In this document: positions 55,957 through 64,000 of the stretch, piece after piece
How positions within the stretch are numbered: the stretch's first letter is position 1
Layout: every line of letters starts with the position of its first letter
Assembly (NCBI RefSeq): GCF_003344965.1
Contig: NZ_CP031194.1
Location: 7,874,001-7,938,000, forward strand
Direction of reading: 5' to 3'
DNA from: Streptomyces paludis
Lineage (GTDB): Bacteria > Actinomycetota > Actinomycetes > Streptomycetales > Streptomycetaceae
DNA length: 64,000 bases
Notes under the pieces: model-generated
Databases searched by the model: none
Told to the model about the DNA's origin: nothing
Seen by the model: only the letters and a program-made list of their open reading frames with translations
Position numbers and translations under genes: made by a program

Positions 55957-56779
55957 CAGAGTCCGGCCGGTGCTGCTGGTGATCGCGCTGAGTGTGATGG
56001 CGATCCCGTTCGTGGTGCCGACGGTCTGGATGGTCGCCGCGTCGGTGAAACCACTCGCGGAGATTTTCGAGGCCCCGCCGTCGCTGTGGACCGACTCGCC
56101 GACCCTGGCCGCGTACCGCGAGGCGTTCACCTTCCAGCCCTTCGCCCGGCAGTACTTCAACAGTGTCTATATCGCCGTACTGGTCACACTGATCACGCTG
56201 CTGGTGTCCAGCCTGGCCGGGTACGCCTTCGCCCGGATCCGGTTCCCCGGTGCCAACGCGCTGTTCCTGGTGGTGCTGACCGGGATGCTGGTGCCGAGCG
56301 AAGTGACGATCGTGCCGCTGTTCCAGCTGTTCAAGTCCGTCGGCCTGATCAACACCCACTGGCCGCTGATCCTGGTGACCGCGCTGGCCGGGCCGTGTGT
56401 GCTGGCCACGTTCATCATGCGGCAGTTCTTCATCGCGCTCCCCGTCGAACTGGAGGAGGCCGGCCGTCTCGACGGTCTCGGCCGTCCCGCGATCTGGTGG
56501 CGGATCTGTCTGCCGCTGGCCCGGCCGGCCCTGTCGGCGGTGGCGATCCTGACGTTCCTCGCCTCCTGGAACCTCTATCTGGAACCCACGGTGTACCTCA
56601 CATCACCGGAACTGTTCACCCTGCCCCAGGCCCTGACCCGGTTCGCCGACTCCTACGGCGGCCCGATGTGGAACACCCAGCTCGCCGCCGCCACGATGAC
56701 CGTCCTGCCGATGCTGACCGTCTTCGTGCTGGCCCAGCGCCACTTCATCGAAGGACTCTCCCACTCCGGCCTCAAATGA
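55946..56779 (+). CDS. Sugar ABC transporter permease 2
   Basis: This 277-residue permease has the EAA loop ELEEAGRLDGLGRPAIWWRI near residue 169 and six spans. It overlaps permease 1 by 11 bp and is coupled to the next gene by ATGA. Confidence 0.92.
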   Translation: MRTDRVRPVLLVIALSVMAIPFVVPTVWMVAASVKPLAEIFEAPPSLWTDSPTLAAYREAFTFQPFARQYFNSVYIAVLVTLITLLVSSLAGYAFARIRFPGANALFLVVLTGMLVPSEVTIVPLFQLFKSVGLINTHWPLILVTALAGPCVLATFIMRQFFIALPVELEEAGRLDGLGRPAIWWRICLPLARPALSAVAILTFLASWNLYLEPTVYLTSPELFTLPQALTRFADSYGGPMWNTQLAAATMTVLPMLTVFVLAQRHFIEGLSHSGLK

Positions 56780-57636
56780 ACCTTCTGGTGCCGCTGTGGT
56801 GCGGGGTGTGGGGGGTGGTGGCGCTGGCCGGGTTCGGTATGTCCGTGGCCGGGGTGACCAGGGAGCAGCGGACGGTGCGGCTGGTGGGCCGGATTGTGCG
56901 GGTGCGGGTGCCTGTGCACGGTGGTTCGCGGGCGGGTGGGGTGTCGGTGGTGGTCTCCTACCGTGATCCGGTCTCGGGCCGGGAGGTGACGGTGACGAAC
57001 GACGGTGAGCGGGGGGATACGGTCGCGGTGGCGTGGGTGGGCCGGGAGATCGGGGTCGCCCATCTGCGGGGCAGGCCGCACGCGTACCGGTTCACCGGTG
57101 TGCCGCTGGAGCCCGGTCGGGGACTGTTCCTGCCGGGGGTCGCGGTCTTCCTCGTCTATGCCGGGCTGGTGGTCCTCGCCGCGGTCGAGTGGGGGTGGCC
57201 GTGGGCGCTGGTCGGCCTCGGCGGGCCGTGGGCGGTCTTCGGCACCGCGCATCTGCCCGGGGCGGTCCGCGCGAAGGACCGCCGTGTCGAGCGGCTGGCC
57301 GCGATGGACACCGTCCCGGGCAGGGTCGTCGCGGTCCTGAAGGACGTCACCGTCGACCAGGACGACGGCCACACCGCGACCACCCTCACCCCCGTCATCG
57401 AATTCACCACCCGCGAGGGCACGGCCGTCACGGCCTACTGCACCACCCACCTGCCGGACCCCGCCCACGCACACGGCCGGGACCTCACCGTCCACTACAC
57501 CCCCACCGACCCGGCCGACTTCACACTGAACCCCACCGCCGACCAGCACGCGGCACAACGCGAAATGATCTTCGACCTCACCGTATCCGCCACACTCGTG
57601 ACGGCACTCATCACCGGGGTCACACTGCTGCTCTGA
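56776..57636 (+). CDS. Membrane protein with two DUF3592-like halves
   Basis: This 286-residue protein has a hydrophobic N-terminal span, a middle pair of spans (about residues 117-160) and a C-terminal one (about 267-285). They separate two soluble beta segments with similar patterns: VVSYRDPVSGREVTVTN and VIEFTTREGTAVTAYC. The layout suggests a duplicated DUF3592-type domain. Function is unknown. Its ATGA overlap with the sugar permease implies co-transcription, but nothing shows it belongs to the transporter. Confidence 0.7.
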   Translation: MNLLVPLWCGVWGVVALAGFGMSVAGVTREQRTVRLVGRIVRVRVPVHGGSRAGGVSVVVSYRDPVSGREVTVTNDGERGDTVAVAWVGREIGVAHLRGRPHAYRFTGVPLEPGRGLFLPGVAVFLVYAGLVVLAAVEWGWPWALVGLGGPWAVFGTAHLPGAVRAKDRRVERLAAMDTVPGRVVAVLKDVTVDQDDGHTATTLTPVIEFTTREGTAVTAYCTTHLPDPAHAHGRDLTVHYTPTDPADFTLNPTADQHAAQREMIFDLTVSATLVTALITGVTLLL

Positions 57637-57637
57637 G

Positions 57638-57660
57638 GCAGTGCCGTTCCGAGGCACTGC
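57638..57660. terminator. Short hairpin after the DUF3592-like gene
   Basis: GCAGTGCC and GGCACTGC form a perfect 8-bp stem with a 7-base loop, just after the stop codon. Confidence 0.6.
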
Positions 57661-57666
57661 TGATCC

Positions 57667-57704
57667 GGGGCGGCCGGGGCGCTTACCAGCGCCCCGGCCG
57701 CCCC
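57667..57704. terminator. Strong terminator before the ribose operon
   Basis: A perfect 16-bp GC-rich stem (57667-57682 with 57689-57704) around the loop TTACCA separates the sugar importer from the ribose operon. Confidence 0.78.
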
Positions 57705-57779
57705 CTCGGCGTTCCGGCGCGCTTTCCGTGCGCCGACGTCGTCCGAAACGCCCGCCGTAGTTCATCTCGACGACACCTC

Positions 57780-57808
57780 TTGACTAGGGACATCCCTGTA
57801 CCTACGCT
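57780..57808 (+). promoter_or_regulatory. Promoter of the ribose operon
   Basis: TTGACT (57780-57785), 17 bp, TACGCT (57803-57808). A palindrome AGGGA-CA-TCCCT overlaps the spacer, and TGTCCC follows 30 bp later, a possible GntR operator; the GntR gene ends the same gene run. Confidence 0.6.
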
Positions 57809-57846
57809 CCAGGTTGTTTATAGTTGTCCCCATACAAGGGTGCGGT

Positions 57847-58770
57847 GTGTCGATGAAGATCGCTGTTGTCGGAAGTTACGGGGCCGGCCTCACCATGCGA
57901 GTGCCCAGGGCGCCCGAGGCGGGGGAGACCGTCTCGGGCGGTGTGTTCGATCCCGGCCCGGGCGGCAAGGGCAGCAACCAGGCCATCGGCGCCGCCCGGC
58001 TGGGCGCCGAGGTCTCCCTGCTGACCGCCGTGGGCGACGACGACTTCGGGCGGGCCGCCCGCGCGCTCTGGCGGGCCGAGGGGGTCGACGCCACGCACGT
58101 ACTGACGGCGCGCGCCCCCACCATGGTCGGTTTCATCCTGGTCGAGCCGTCCGGGGAGAACCGGATCGCCATCGCGCCCGGCGCCCTGGACGAGCTGGAC
58201 GCCGCCGCCGTCGCCCCGTACCGGGCGGAGATCGCCGCGGCCGACATCCTGGTGGTCTCCATGGAGATCCCCGAGGAGGCCGTCGCCGCCGCCCTGCGCG
58301 CGGGCCGGCTGGCCGGGACCACGACCCTGCTCAACCCCGCGCCCGCCCGGCCGCTGCCGCCGGACCTCTGGCCGCTCATCGACGTGATCACCCCGAACCA
58401 GACCGAGGCCCCCGTCCTGCTCGGCCTCGGCGCGGGACACGGGCTCACGGACGAGGAGCTGGTCCAGGCGCTGCGGGAGCGTACGGGAGGCGCCGCCGTC
58501 CTGACCCGGGGCGGCGGGGGAGCACTGGTCGCGCGGCCGGCCGGGGTGACGGCCGTCCCTCCGTACCCCGCCGAGGCCGTCGTCGACACCACCGGCGCCG
58601 GGGACTCCTTCACCGCCGCGCTCGCCGTCGCCCTCGCCGAGGGCCACGACCTGGACCGCGCGGTCGGGTTCGCCGCTGCGGCGGGCTCCCACACCGTGAC
58701 CATCGCCGGGGTCGTTCCCGCCCTGCCCACCAGAGACCAGCTGAACGCCCGGATTGGAAGCACCCGATGA
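57847..58770 (+). CDS. rbsK: Ribokinase
   Basis: This 307-residue PfkB-family kinase has the N-terminal GGKGSNQA near residue 40 and the anion-hole/catalytic motif DTTGAGDSF near 248. It phosphorylates ribose with ATP to ribose 5-phosphate. The GTG at 57847 has AAGGG 6 bp upstream; an ATG two codons later is the alternative. It is the first gene of a ribose uptake operon, and its stop overlaps the permease start. Confidence 0.88.
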   Translation: MSMKIAVVGSYGAGLTMRVPRAPEAGETVSGGVFDPGPGGKGSNQAIGAARLGAEVSLLTAVGDDDFGRAARALWRAEGVDATHVLTARAPTMVGFILVEPSGENRIAIAPGALDELDAAAVAPYRAEIAAADILVVSMEIPEEAVAAALRAGRLAGTTTLLNPAPARPLPPDLWPLIDVITPNQTEAPVLLGLGAGHGLTDEELVQALRERTGGAAVLTRGGGGALVARPAGVTAVPPYPAEAVVDTTGAGDSFTAALAVALAEGHDLDRAVGFAAAAGSHTVTIAGVVPALPTRDQLNARIGSTR

Positions 58771-59768
58771 CCTCGATCACCACACCGGCGAGGGAACTCC
58801 CCCTCCCGCTGCGCAGACTGCTGCACGCCCGCGAGTCCGGGGTCTTCGCGGCCCTCGTCGCGCTCTTCGTCCTGGGTGTGGTGCTCTCCCCGAGCTTCGC
58901 CCAGTCCGACAACCTGCTCTCGGTCGGCCAGCAGATCGCCCAGATCGGCATCATGGCCGCCGGTGTGACCTTCGTGATCCTCAACGGCGAGATCGACCTG
59001 TCCGTCGGCTCCATCTACGCGCTGTCGGCGATCTCCACCGGGATGCTGATCTCGGACGGCTGGAGCTGGCCCCTGGCGATGCTCGCGGGGCTCGTGGTGG
59101 GGGTGCTGGCCGGGCTGCTCAACGGGCTGGCCGTCGTCGTCCTCGGTGTGCCGTCGTTCATCGTCACCCTCGGCACCCTCAGTGTGTTCCGCGGCCTCGC
59201 CCTGCTCATCTCCGACGGCGCCCCCATTTCCCTCAGCTCCTCCCAGCCCGGCGTCGCCGAGTTCAACCTGCTGGGGCAGGGCGAGCTGTTCGGCCTGATA
59301 CCGATGCAGTTCGTCATCTTCGCCGTCGTCGCCGCCATCGGCGTGGTGCTCCTGTCCCGCTCGCGCTTCGGCTTCAACACGTACGCCGTCGGCGGCAATC
59401 AGGAAGCCGCCCGTCTCGTCGGTGTCAACGTCAAGCGGGTCAAGCTGACCGCCTTCGTCCTCTCCGGCTTCACCGCCGCCCTCGCGGGAGTGCTCGGCCT
59501 CTCCTTCCTCTCCTACGTCCAGGGCGTCACCGGACAGGGCATGGAACTCACCGTGATCTCCGCGGTCATCATCGGCGGCGCGGCCCTCTTCGGCGGCTCC
59601 GGCACGATGTGGGGCACCGTCATCGGTGTCGCCTTCATCGGACTGCTCCAGAACATCCTCAACATCAAGGGGATCTCCTCCTTCTGGCAGACCGTCGTCA
59701 CCGGCCTGGTGATCGTCGCCGCCGTCGCGGCCGACACCTGGCAGCGCCGGCGCAAGACCCGGGCCTGA
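58767..59768 (+). CDS. rbsC: Ribose-type ABC transporter permease
   Basis: This 333-residue integral membrane permease of the BPD-transp-2 group has about ten spans and the signature GEIDLSVGSIYALS near residue 76. It includes GGNQEAARLVGVNVKRVKLTAF near residue 213. A coupled start (ATGA) follows the kinase. Confidence 0.9.
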   Translation: MTSITTPARELPLPLRRLLHARESGVFAALVALFVLGVVLSPSFAQSDNLLSVGQQIAQIGIMAAGVTFVILNGEIDLSVGSIYALSAISTGMLISDGWSWPLAMLAGLVVGVLAGLLNGLAVVVLGVPSFIVTLGTLSVFRGLALLISDGAPISLSSSQPGVAEFNLLGQGELFGLIPMQFVIFAVVAAIGVVLLSRSRFGFNTYAVGGNQEAARLVGVNVKRVKLTAFVLSGFTAALAGVLGLSFLSYVQGVTGQGMELTVISAVIIGGAALFGGSGTMWGTVIGVAFIGLLQNILNIKGISSFWQTVVTGLVIVAAVAADTWQRRRKTRA

Positions 59769-59844
59769 CCGGGCCCGCGCCGCCGCCTCTCCCGCCCCGG
59801 CAGCCCTTTCCCCTCAGCCTCGCATCCACGACAAAGGAGTCACG

Positions 59845-60870
59845 ATGTCCCCTCGCACCCTCCTCAGAAGCCTCGTCGCCGCGACCGCCGCGACGGCCGC
59901 CCTCGGCCTCACCGCCTGCGGCGCCGTCACCTCCGCCAACGGCGGCGGCGCCTCCGACGACGGATCCTTCAAGCTCGCCTCCTACATCCAGCAGCGGATC
60001 GACGACGGCAAGCCGATGCGCATCAAGCTCAGCTACCACGACCCCTCCCTGGCCTTCGCCACCCCGATCGGCGCCGGCATGAAGAAGGCCGGCAAGGAGC
60101 TGGGCGCCGAGACCGCCCTCATCGGCCCCACCGGCGGTGACGCCGCCAAGCAGGTGTCGGAGATACAGACACTCATCCAGCAGAAGGCCGTGGACGGGCT
60201 CGCCGTCTCCTCCGCGTCCAGCGACGCGCTGAAGCCGGTCATCGCCCAGGCCCACAAGGCGGGCATCCCCCTCATCTCCTTCAACACCGACAACCCCGAC
60301 TCCCAGCAGATGGGCTTCGTCGGCCAGGACCTCAAGGCATCCGGCGAGGCCCAGGCCACCCGGCTCGTGAAGGAGCTGGGCGCGACCAAGAAGGGCAAGG
60401 TCGTCGTCTTCTCCGTGGACACCGGCGCCGGCTGGTCCCACGACCGGTTCGGCGGCTTCAAGAAGGGCCTGGACGGCAGCGGCCTGGAGATCGTCGGCCC
60501 GGTGAACGTCGGCAACGAGCCCAGCGCCGCGTACAACACCGTCGAGTCCACCATGTCCGGACAGTCCGGTGTGGTGGCCGTCGCCGGACTCGACTGCTGC
60601 TCCACGACCGCCGCGGCCAAGTGGGTCTCCCGCTCCGGCGACAAGGACGCCCTCGTGACGGTCGGCTTCGATCTGCTTCCCCAGACCGCCGAGTACCTGC
60701 GCAGCGGCGTCATCGACTTCACGATCAGCCAGAACCCGGCCAAGCAGGGCTACGAGGCGGTCAAGGTGCTCAACGACTTCCTCACCAAGGGCACCGAGAT
60801 CACCGGTGTGAACACCGGAGCCCAGTTCGTCACCCGCGCCAACCTCGACGAAGCGACGGTGGAGAAGTGA
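59845..60870 (+). CDS. rbsB: Ribose-type ABC substrate-binding lipoprotein
   Basis: This 341-residue periplasmic-binding-protein family (Peripla_BP_4) lipoprotein has a lipobox, LTAC, near residue 26. AAAGGAG lies 6 bp before the ATG. The GTG start of the ATPase gene overlaps its stop. Confidence 0.9.
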   Translation: MSPRTLLRSLVAATAATAALGLTACGAVTSANGGGASDDGSFKLASYIQQRIDDGKPMRIKLSYHDPSLAFATPIGAGMKKAGKELGAETALIGPTGGDAAKQVSEIQTLIQQKAVDGLAVSSASSDALKPVIAQAHKAGIPLISFNTDNPDSQQMGFVGQDLKASGEAQATRLVKELGATKKGKVVVFSVDTGAGWSHDRFGGFKKGLDGSGLEIVGPVNVGNEPSAAYNTVESTMSGQSGVVAVAGLDCCSTTAAAKWVSRSGDKDALVTVGFDLLPQTAEYLRSGVIDFTISQNPAKQGYEAVKVLNDFLTKGTEITGVNTGAQFVTRANLDEATVEK

Positions 60871-62444
60871 CGGCCCCCGCCACGCCCGGAGGCCCCGCGG
60901 ACACCACCGCGCCGGACGGCACCGCGGCGCGGGCGGACACCACCGCGCCGGCCATCAGCGTCCGCGGTCTGTCCCGCAGCTTCGGCGCGGTGCGCGCCCT
61001 CACCGACGTCTCCTTCGACGTACCCGCCGGAGAGGTCACGGCGCTGCTCGGTGAGAACGGCGCCGGCAAGTCGACCCTCCTCAAGATCCTGGCCGGTCTC
61101 CAGCCGCCCAGCGCGGGCGGTGTGACCGTCTTCGGCGAGGAGGTCACCTCCTTCGACCCCAGTACGATGCTCGACCGGCACGGCGTCGCGATCGTCCCGC
61201 AGGAACTCTCCCTGCTGCCCGACCGCAGTGTGGCGGAGAACGTCCTCAGCGGGGTCGAACCGGGACACCGCTGGTTCCCCTCCCGGCGGCAGATGCTGGA
61301 GCGTACCGCCGCGCTCCTCGCCGAACTGGACCTCCGGCTGGACCCGGCGACCCCCGTACGCTCGCTCGACCTCGCCACCCAGCAGCTCGTCGTGGTGGCC
61401 CGGTCCGTCGCCCGTGGCTGCCGCGTCCTGATCCTGGACGAGCCGACGGCGATGCTCACCCCGGCCGAGGCCGAGCGGCTGTTCACCCTGATGGGCAGCC
61501 TCAAGGCGGCCGGCACGACCATGCTCTACGTCTCGCACCGTATGCCCGAGGTCTTCCAACTGGCCGACCGTATCGAAGTGTTGCGCGACGGTGCGCATGT
61601 CGCCTCGTGGCGCAACACGGAGACGACCCCCGAGCGGGCGGTCGCCGCCATGGTCGGCCGCGAGCTGGGACAGTTCACCCGCCGCGCGGCACACCGCGGC
61701 GACCCGGCGGTCCGGCCGGCCCTGAGCGTCCGCGAGCTGAGCGGACGCCGGCACCGCGCCATCTCCTTCGACCTCCGGCCCGGTGAGATCCTCGGCGTCG
61801 CCGGGCTGCCCGACTCCGGCCGGGTGGAGCTGCTCCACAACATCTTCGGCGGCGAGCGGGGCACCGGCGGCACCGTGGAACTGCTCGGCGAGCCCTACGA
61901 ACGGCGCGACCCCATCGCCAGTGTCGGGCGCCGGCTGGCGTTCGTCCCCGGCGAGCGCCGCGCCCAGGGGCTGCTGACCACCATGAGCGTCGGCGAGAAC
62001 GTCGGCGCCCTGACCACCAAGGCGTTCAGCCGCTTCGGACTGCTCCGCCGCGGCGCCTTCGACCGGCGGGCGGCCGAACAGGCGAAGCGGATGCGGGTCA
62101 AGACCGCCACCATGGGCCAGCCCATCACCAGCCTCTCCGGCGGCAACCAGCAGAAGGCCGTCCTGGGCCGCTGGCTGGCGATCAACCCCGGTGTGCTGAT
62201 CCTCGACGAACCCACCCGGGGCGTGGACGTCGGCGCCAAGGCCGAGATCTACGAGCAGCTGTTCGCGCTGGCGGAGAAGGGCCTCGCCATCCTCTGCTCC
62301 TCCTCCGACCTCCCCGAACTCCTCACCCTGACCGACCGGATCGCGGTGCTGAGCGAGGGCCGGCTGGCGGGCACGGTCGAGACCGCGGACGCCACCGAGG
62401 AATCCGTGATGACCCTGGCGACCGGGGCGGCCCCGGCCGCCTGA
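60867..62444 (+). CDS. rbsA: Ribose-type ABC transporter ATPase (double NBD)
   Basis: This 525-residue protein has two nucleotide-binding domains. NBD1 has an intact Walker A, GENGAGKST (near residue 65), and LILDEPTAM. NBD2 has a degenerate Walker A, GLPDSGRVEL, but an intact LSGGNQQKA signature and LILDEPTRGVD, as in other RbsA proteins. The first 28 residues are Ala/Thr-rich and not part of the fold. Confidence 0.92.
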   Translation: MTAPATPGGPADTTAPDGTAARADTTAPAISVRGLSRSFGAVRALTDVSFDVPAGEVTALLGENGAGKSTLLKILAGLQPPSAGGVTVFGEEVTSFDPSTMLDRHGVAIVPQELSLLPDRSVAENVLSGVEPGHRWFPSRRQMLERTAALLAELDLRLDPATPVRSLDLATQQLVVVARSVARGCRVLILDEPTAMLTPAEAERLFTLMGSLKAAGTTMLYVSHRMPEVFQLADRIEVLRDGAHVASWRNTETTPERAVAAMVGRELGQFTRRAAHRGDPAVRPALSVRELSGRRHRAISFDLRPGEILGVAGLPDSGRVELLHNIFGGERGTGGTVELLGEPYERRDPIASVGRRLAFVPGERRAQGLLTTMSVGENVGALTTKAFSRFGLLRRGAFDRRAAEQAKRMRVKTATMGQPITSLSGGNQQKAVLGRWLAINPGVLILDEPTRGVDVGAKAEIYEQLFALAEKGLAILCSSSDLPELLTLTDRIAVLSEGRLAGTVETADATEESVMTLATGAAPAA

Positions 62445-62488
62445 GCCCCGCCCGTACCGCCCCCGCGCCCCACCGAAAGGAACCCACC

Positions 62489-62944
62489 ATGAAGCGAACC
62501 GGCATCCTCAACGCCGAACTGAGCGGGGCCCTGGCCACACTCGGCCACACCGATCTGCTGCTCGTCGTGGACGCGGGCTTCCCCGTCCCGCGCGACGCCC
62601 ACCGGATCGATCTGGCCCTCGCCGAGAACCTCCCGGACCTGCGCACCGTGCTCGGTCTGATCGCCGACGAGCTGGTCGTCGAGGGGGTGGTACGCGCCGA
62701 GGACGTGCCCACCCACAACCCGAGGCTCGACGCATGGCTGCGCGACCGCTTCGCCGGCGCCGAGTTCACCACCCGCCCGCACGCCGAGGTGCTCGGCGAA
62801 CTGGCCCGTACGGCCAAGGTCGTTGTCCGCACCGGCGCCTTCGAGCCCTGGGGCAACATCGGTCTGTTCTGCGGGGTGGACGCCCCCCGCTGGTTCGGCG
62901 GAGAGGGCGTCGTCGTCCCCGAGCAGTACGCGTCCAAGGTCTGA
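62489..62944 (+). CDS. rbsD: D-ribose pyranase
   Basis: This 151-residue RbsD has the catalytic His in LGHTDLLLVVDAG near residue 20 and NIGLFCGVD near 127. It converts the beta-pyranose to the furanose form that ribokinase uses. AAAGGAA precedes the ATG. Confidence 0.9.
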   Translation: MKRTGILNAELSGALATLGHTDLLLVVDAGFPVPRDAHRIDLALAENLPDLRTVLGLIADELVVEGVVRAEDVPTHNPRLDAWLRDRFAGAEFTTRPHAEVLGELARTAKVVVRTGAFEPWGNIGLFCGVDAPRWFGGEGVVVPEQYASKV

Positions 62945-63025
62945 CCGCGCCCCGCCCTCACCCCCATGCGCACCCCCACTTCCCACTCTTCCGTCTCACC
63001 CGCTTCCACCACAGGAGATGCTCCC

Positions 63026-63739
63026 GTGTTCGACACCACCCCCACCGCCACCGAACCGACCCTCAGCCCCGCCGAGTTGGCGCCCTACATTCAGCACACG
63101 AGAATCGAACCGAACGCGTCCCGGGACGATATGGTGGCCCACGCCCAGGAAACGATCACTCACGGCTTCAACGCCGCGATGGTCCCGGCCTCCTGGGTGC
63201 CCCTCGTGGCGGCCGAGCTGCGCGGGACCGGGATCGGTGTCGCCTCGGCCCTCGACTTCCCCACCGTCGGTGTCATGACCAGCGCCGGCAAGGCGGCCGA
63301 GGCCGCCGAGATCGCCCGGCTCGGCGCCACCCAGATCGACATCGGCGTACAGATCGGCTGGCTCAAGAGTGGTATGTACGACGAGTTCCGGGAGGACATC
63401 GCCGGGGTGGTCCGCGCCTCGGGCCTGCCCGTCAAGGTCATGCTGGAGCTGCCGCTGCTCACCGACGCGGAGAAGGAGGCGGCCGTCGAACTCGCGATGG
63501 AGGCCGGCGCCGCCTACCTGAAGAACGCCAGCAGCGGGCAGATCGAGACGGCGAACCCGACCAGTGTTCGCTACCTTGTTGACCGGGCCCGGGACGGCGT
63601 CCTGGTGAAGGCGTCCGGGTCCATCAAGAGCTACGGTCAGGCTCTGGAGCTTCTGCGCGCCGGTGCCGTCCTGCTCGGCACCAGCGCCGGGATATCGATC
63701 ATCACCGACACCGGCGACGCCTCCACCACCAGTTACTGA
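63026..63739 (+). CDS. deoC: Deoxyribose-phosphate aldolase family protein
   Basis: This 237-residue TIM-barrel aldolase keeps the Schiff-base lysine region as AYLKNASSGQ near residue 172 and the second lysine in VKASGSIKSYG near 200. It also has VKVMLELPLLTDAEK. The family cleaves 2-deoxyribose 5-phosphate, or related sugars, to acetaldehyde and a C3 aldehyde. The GTG at 63026 has AGGAG 8 bp before it. Its place in a ribose operon without other deoxynucleoside genes suggests a pentose-phosphate substrate; the exact one is unclear. Confidence 0.82.
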   Translation: MFDTTPTATEPTLSPAELAPYIQHTRIEPNASRDDMVAHAQETITHGFNAAMVPASWVPLVAAELRGTGIGVASALDFPTVGVMTSAGKAAEAAEIARLGATQIDIGVQIGWLKSGMYDEFREDIAGVVRASGLPVKVMLELPLLTDAEKEAAVELAMEAGAAYLKNASSGQIETANPTSVRYLVDRARDGVLVKASGSIKSYGQALELLRAGAVLLGTSAGISIITDTGDASTTSY

Positions 63740-63808
63740 CCAGTGGACGCCGTGCCCCGGGCACCCTCGCCCCGGGGTACGGCGCGACCGCTTCCCGAGA
63801 GGAGCAGC

Positions 63809-64000
63809 ATGACCGCGACGGCCGACGAAGGTGGTCCTGCGGACATCAAACGTGACGTCCCCACGGCGATCCACGTCCAGATCTCGGAGCACATCCGGCT
63901 GCGTATCGCGGGCGGTGAGTGGCCGGCCCACTACCGCCTCAAGAGCGAGCCCGAGCTGGCCCAGGAGTTCGGCGTCAGCCGCGGCACGGTACGGCGCGCC
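63809..64000 (+). CDS. GntR-family regulator (cut by window edge)
   Basis: The N-terminal 64 residues are present: HVQISEHIRLRIAGGEW, then SEPELAQEFGVSRGTVRRA, a GntR winged helix-turn-helix. GAGAGGAG is 5 bp before the ATG. The effector domain is outside the window. It probably controls the ribose operon in front of it. Confidence 0.85.
   Translation, partial: MTATADEGGPADIKRDVPTAIHVQISEHIRLRIAGGEWPAHYRLKSEPELAQEFGVSRGTVRRA

Overview
The window looks like high-GC actinomycete chromosome, almost certainly Streptomyces. The evidence is strongly G/C-biased third codon positions, GTG starts with GTGA/ATGA stop-start overlaps, an A-factor-type (AfsA/receptor) regulatory locus, rare TTA codons, and a Streptomyces-style P450/3Fe-4S ferredoxin pair. 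Roughly positions 1-48.5 kb form a biosynthetic gene cluster. The left end is cut inside its first visible gene, so it may extend further left.

The core (1-27.1 kb) is an AT-less type I PKS of the glutarimide class. A discrete ACP and an AsnB-like amidotransferase would make malonamyl-ACP. A single 6640-residue PKS then has five modules: KS-DH-KR-ACP, KS-B-ACP, KS-KR-ACP, KS-ACP and KS-DH-KR-MT-ACP-TE. Modules 1 and 2 match the glutarimide-forming logic (unsaturated thioester, then the branching domain). A carboxylic acid reductase (A-T-R) and a P450 sit convergent to it. The only acyltransferase (trans-AT) lies 19 kb away at 46.2 kb. Starter C3 plus five C2 units gives a C13 chain plus SAM methyl(s). 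TE release, reduction to the aldehyde and aldol closure would give a cycloheximide/actiphenol-like six-membered ring. This is inferred from domain order.

The middle (27.5-40.3 kb) carries an FNO-like NADP oxidoreductase, UDP-glucose dehydrogenase, UDP-xylose synthase, a GT8 and a QxxRW-type GT2. These are followed by a divergent ferredoxin/P450 pair, then a SnoaL-like protein, a three-gene ABC-2 exporter and a GH31 alpha-xylosidase. Together they suggest making and removing an alpha-xylosyl group, but the acceptor is unknown. Next come an AfsA-like synthase, an ArpA-like receptor, an NAD-epimerase and a second receptor (40.4-43.7 kb), a divergent IS701-like transposase, and a LysR regulator-AT-GT1 glycosyltransferase run (45.2-48.5 kb).

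The strongest regulatory observation is three matching promoters. The ACP-AsnB-PKS operon, the SnoaL-ABC-GH31 operon and the P450-ferredoxin operon each have TTGAC(A/C) - 17/18 bp - GA(T/C)AGT, with a palindrome ATCGC-N5-GCGAT (a T-N11-A LysR-type box) centred exactly 30 bp upstream of the -35. The LysR gene has two TTA codons, suggesting bldA -> LysR -> three operons.

From 48.5 kb on the content is catabolic: a Tat-secreted glycoside hydrolase and a LacI regulator sharing a 21-bp inverted operator, an FAD oxidoreductase, a sugar ABC importer and a DUF3592-like membrane protein (48.5-57.6 kb). A ribose operon follows (rbsK-rbsC-rbsB-rbsA-rbsD-deoC), then a GntR regulator cut by the right edge.
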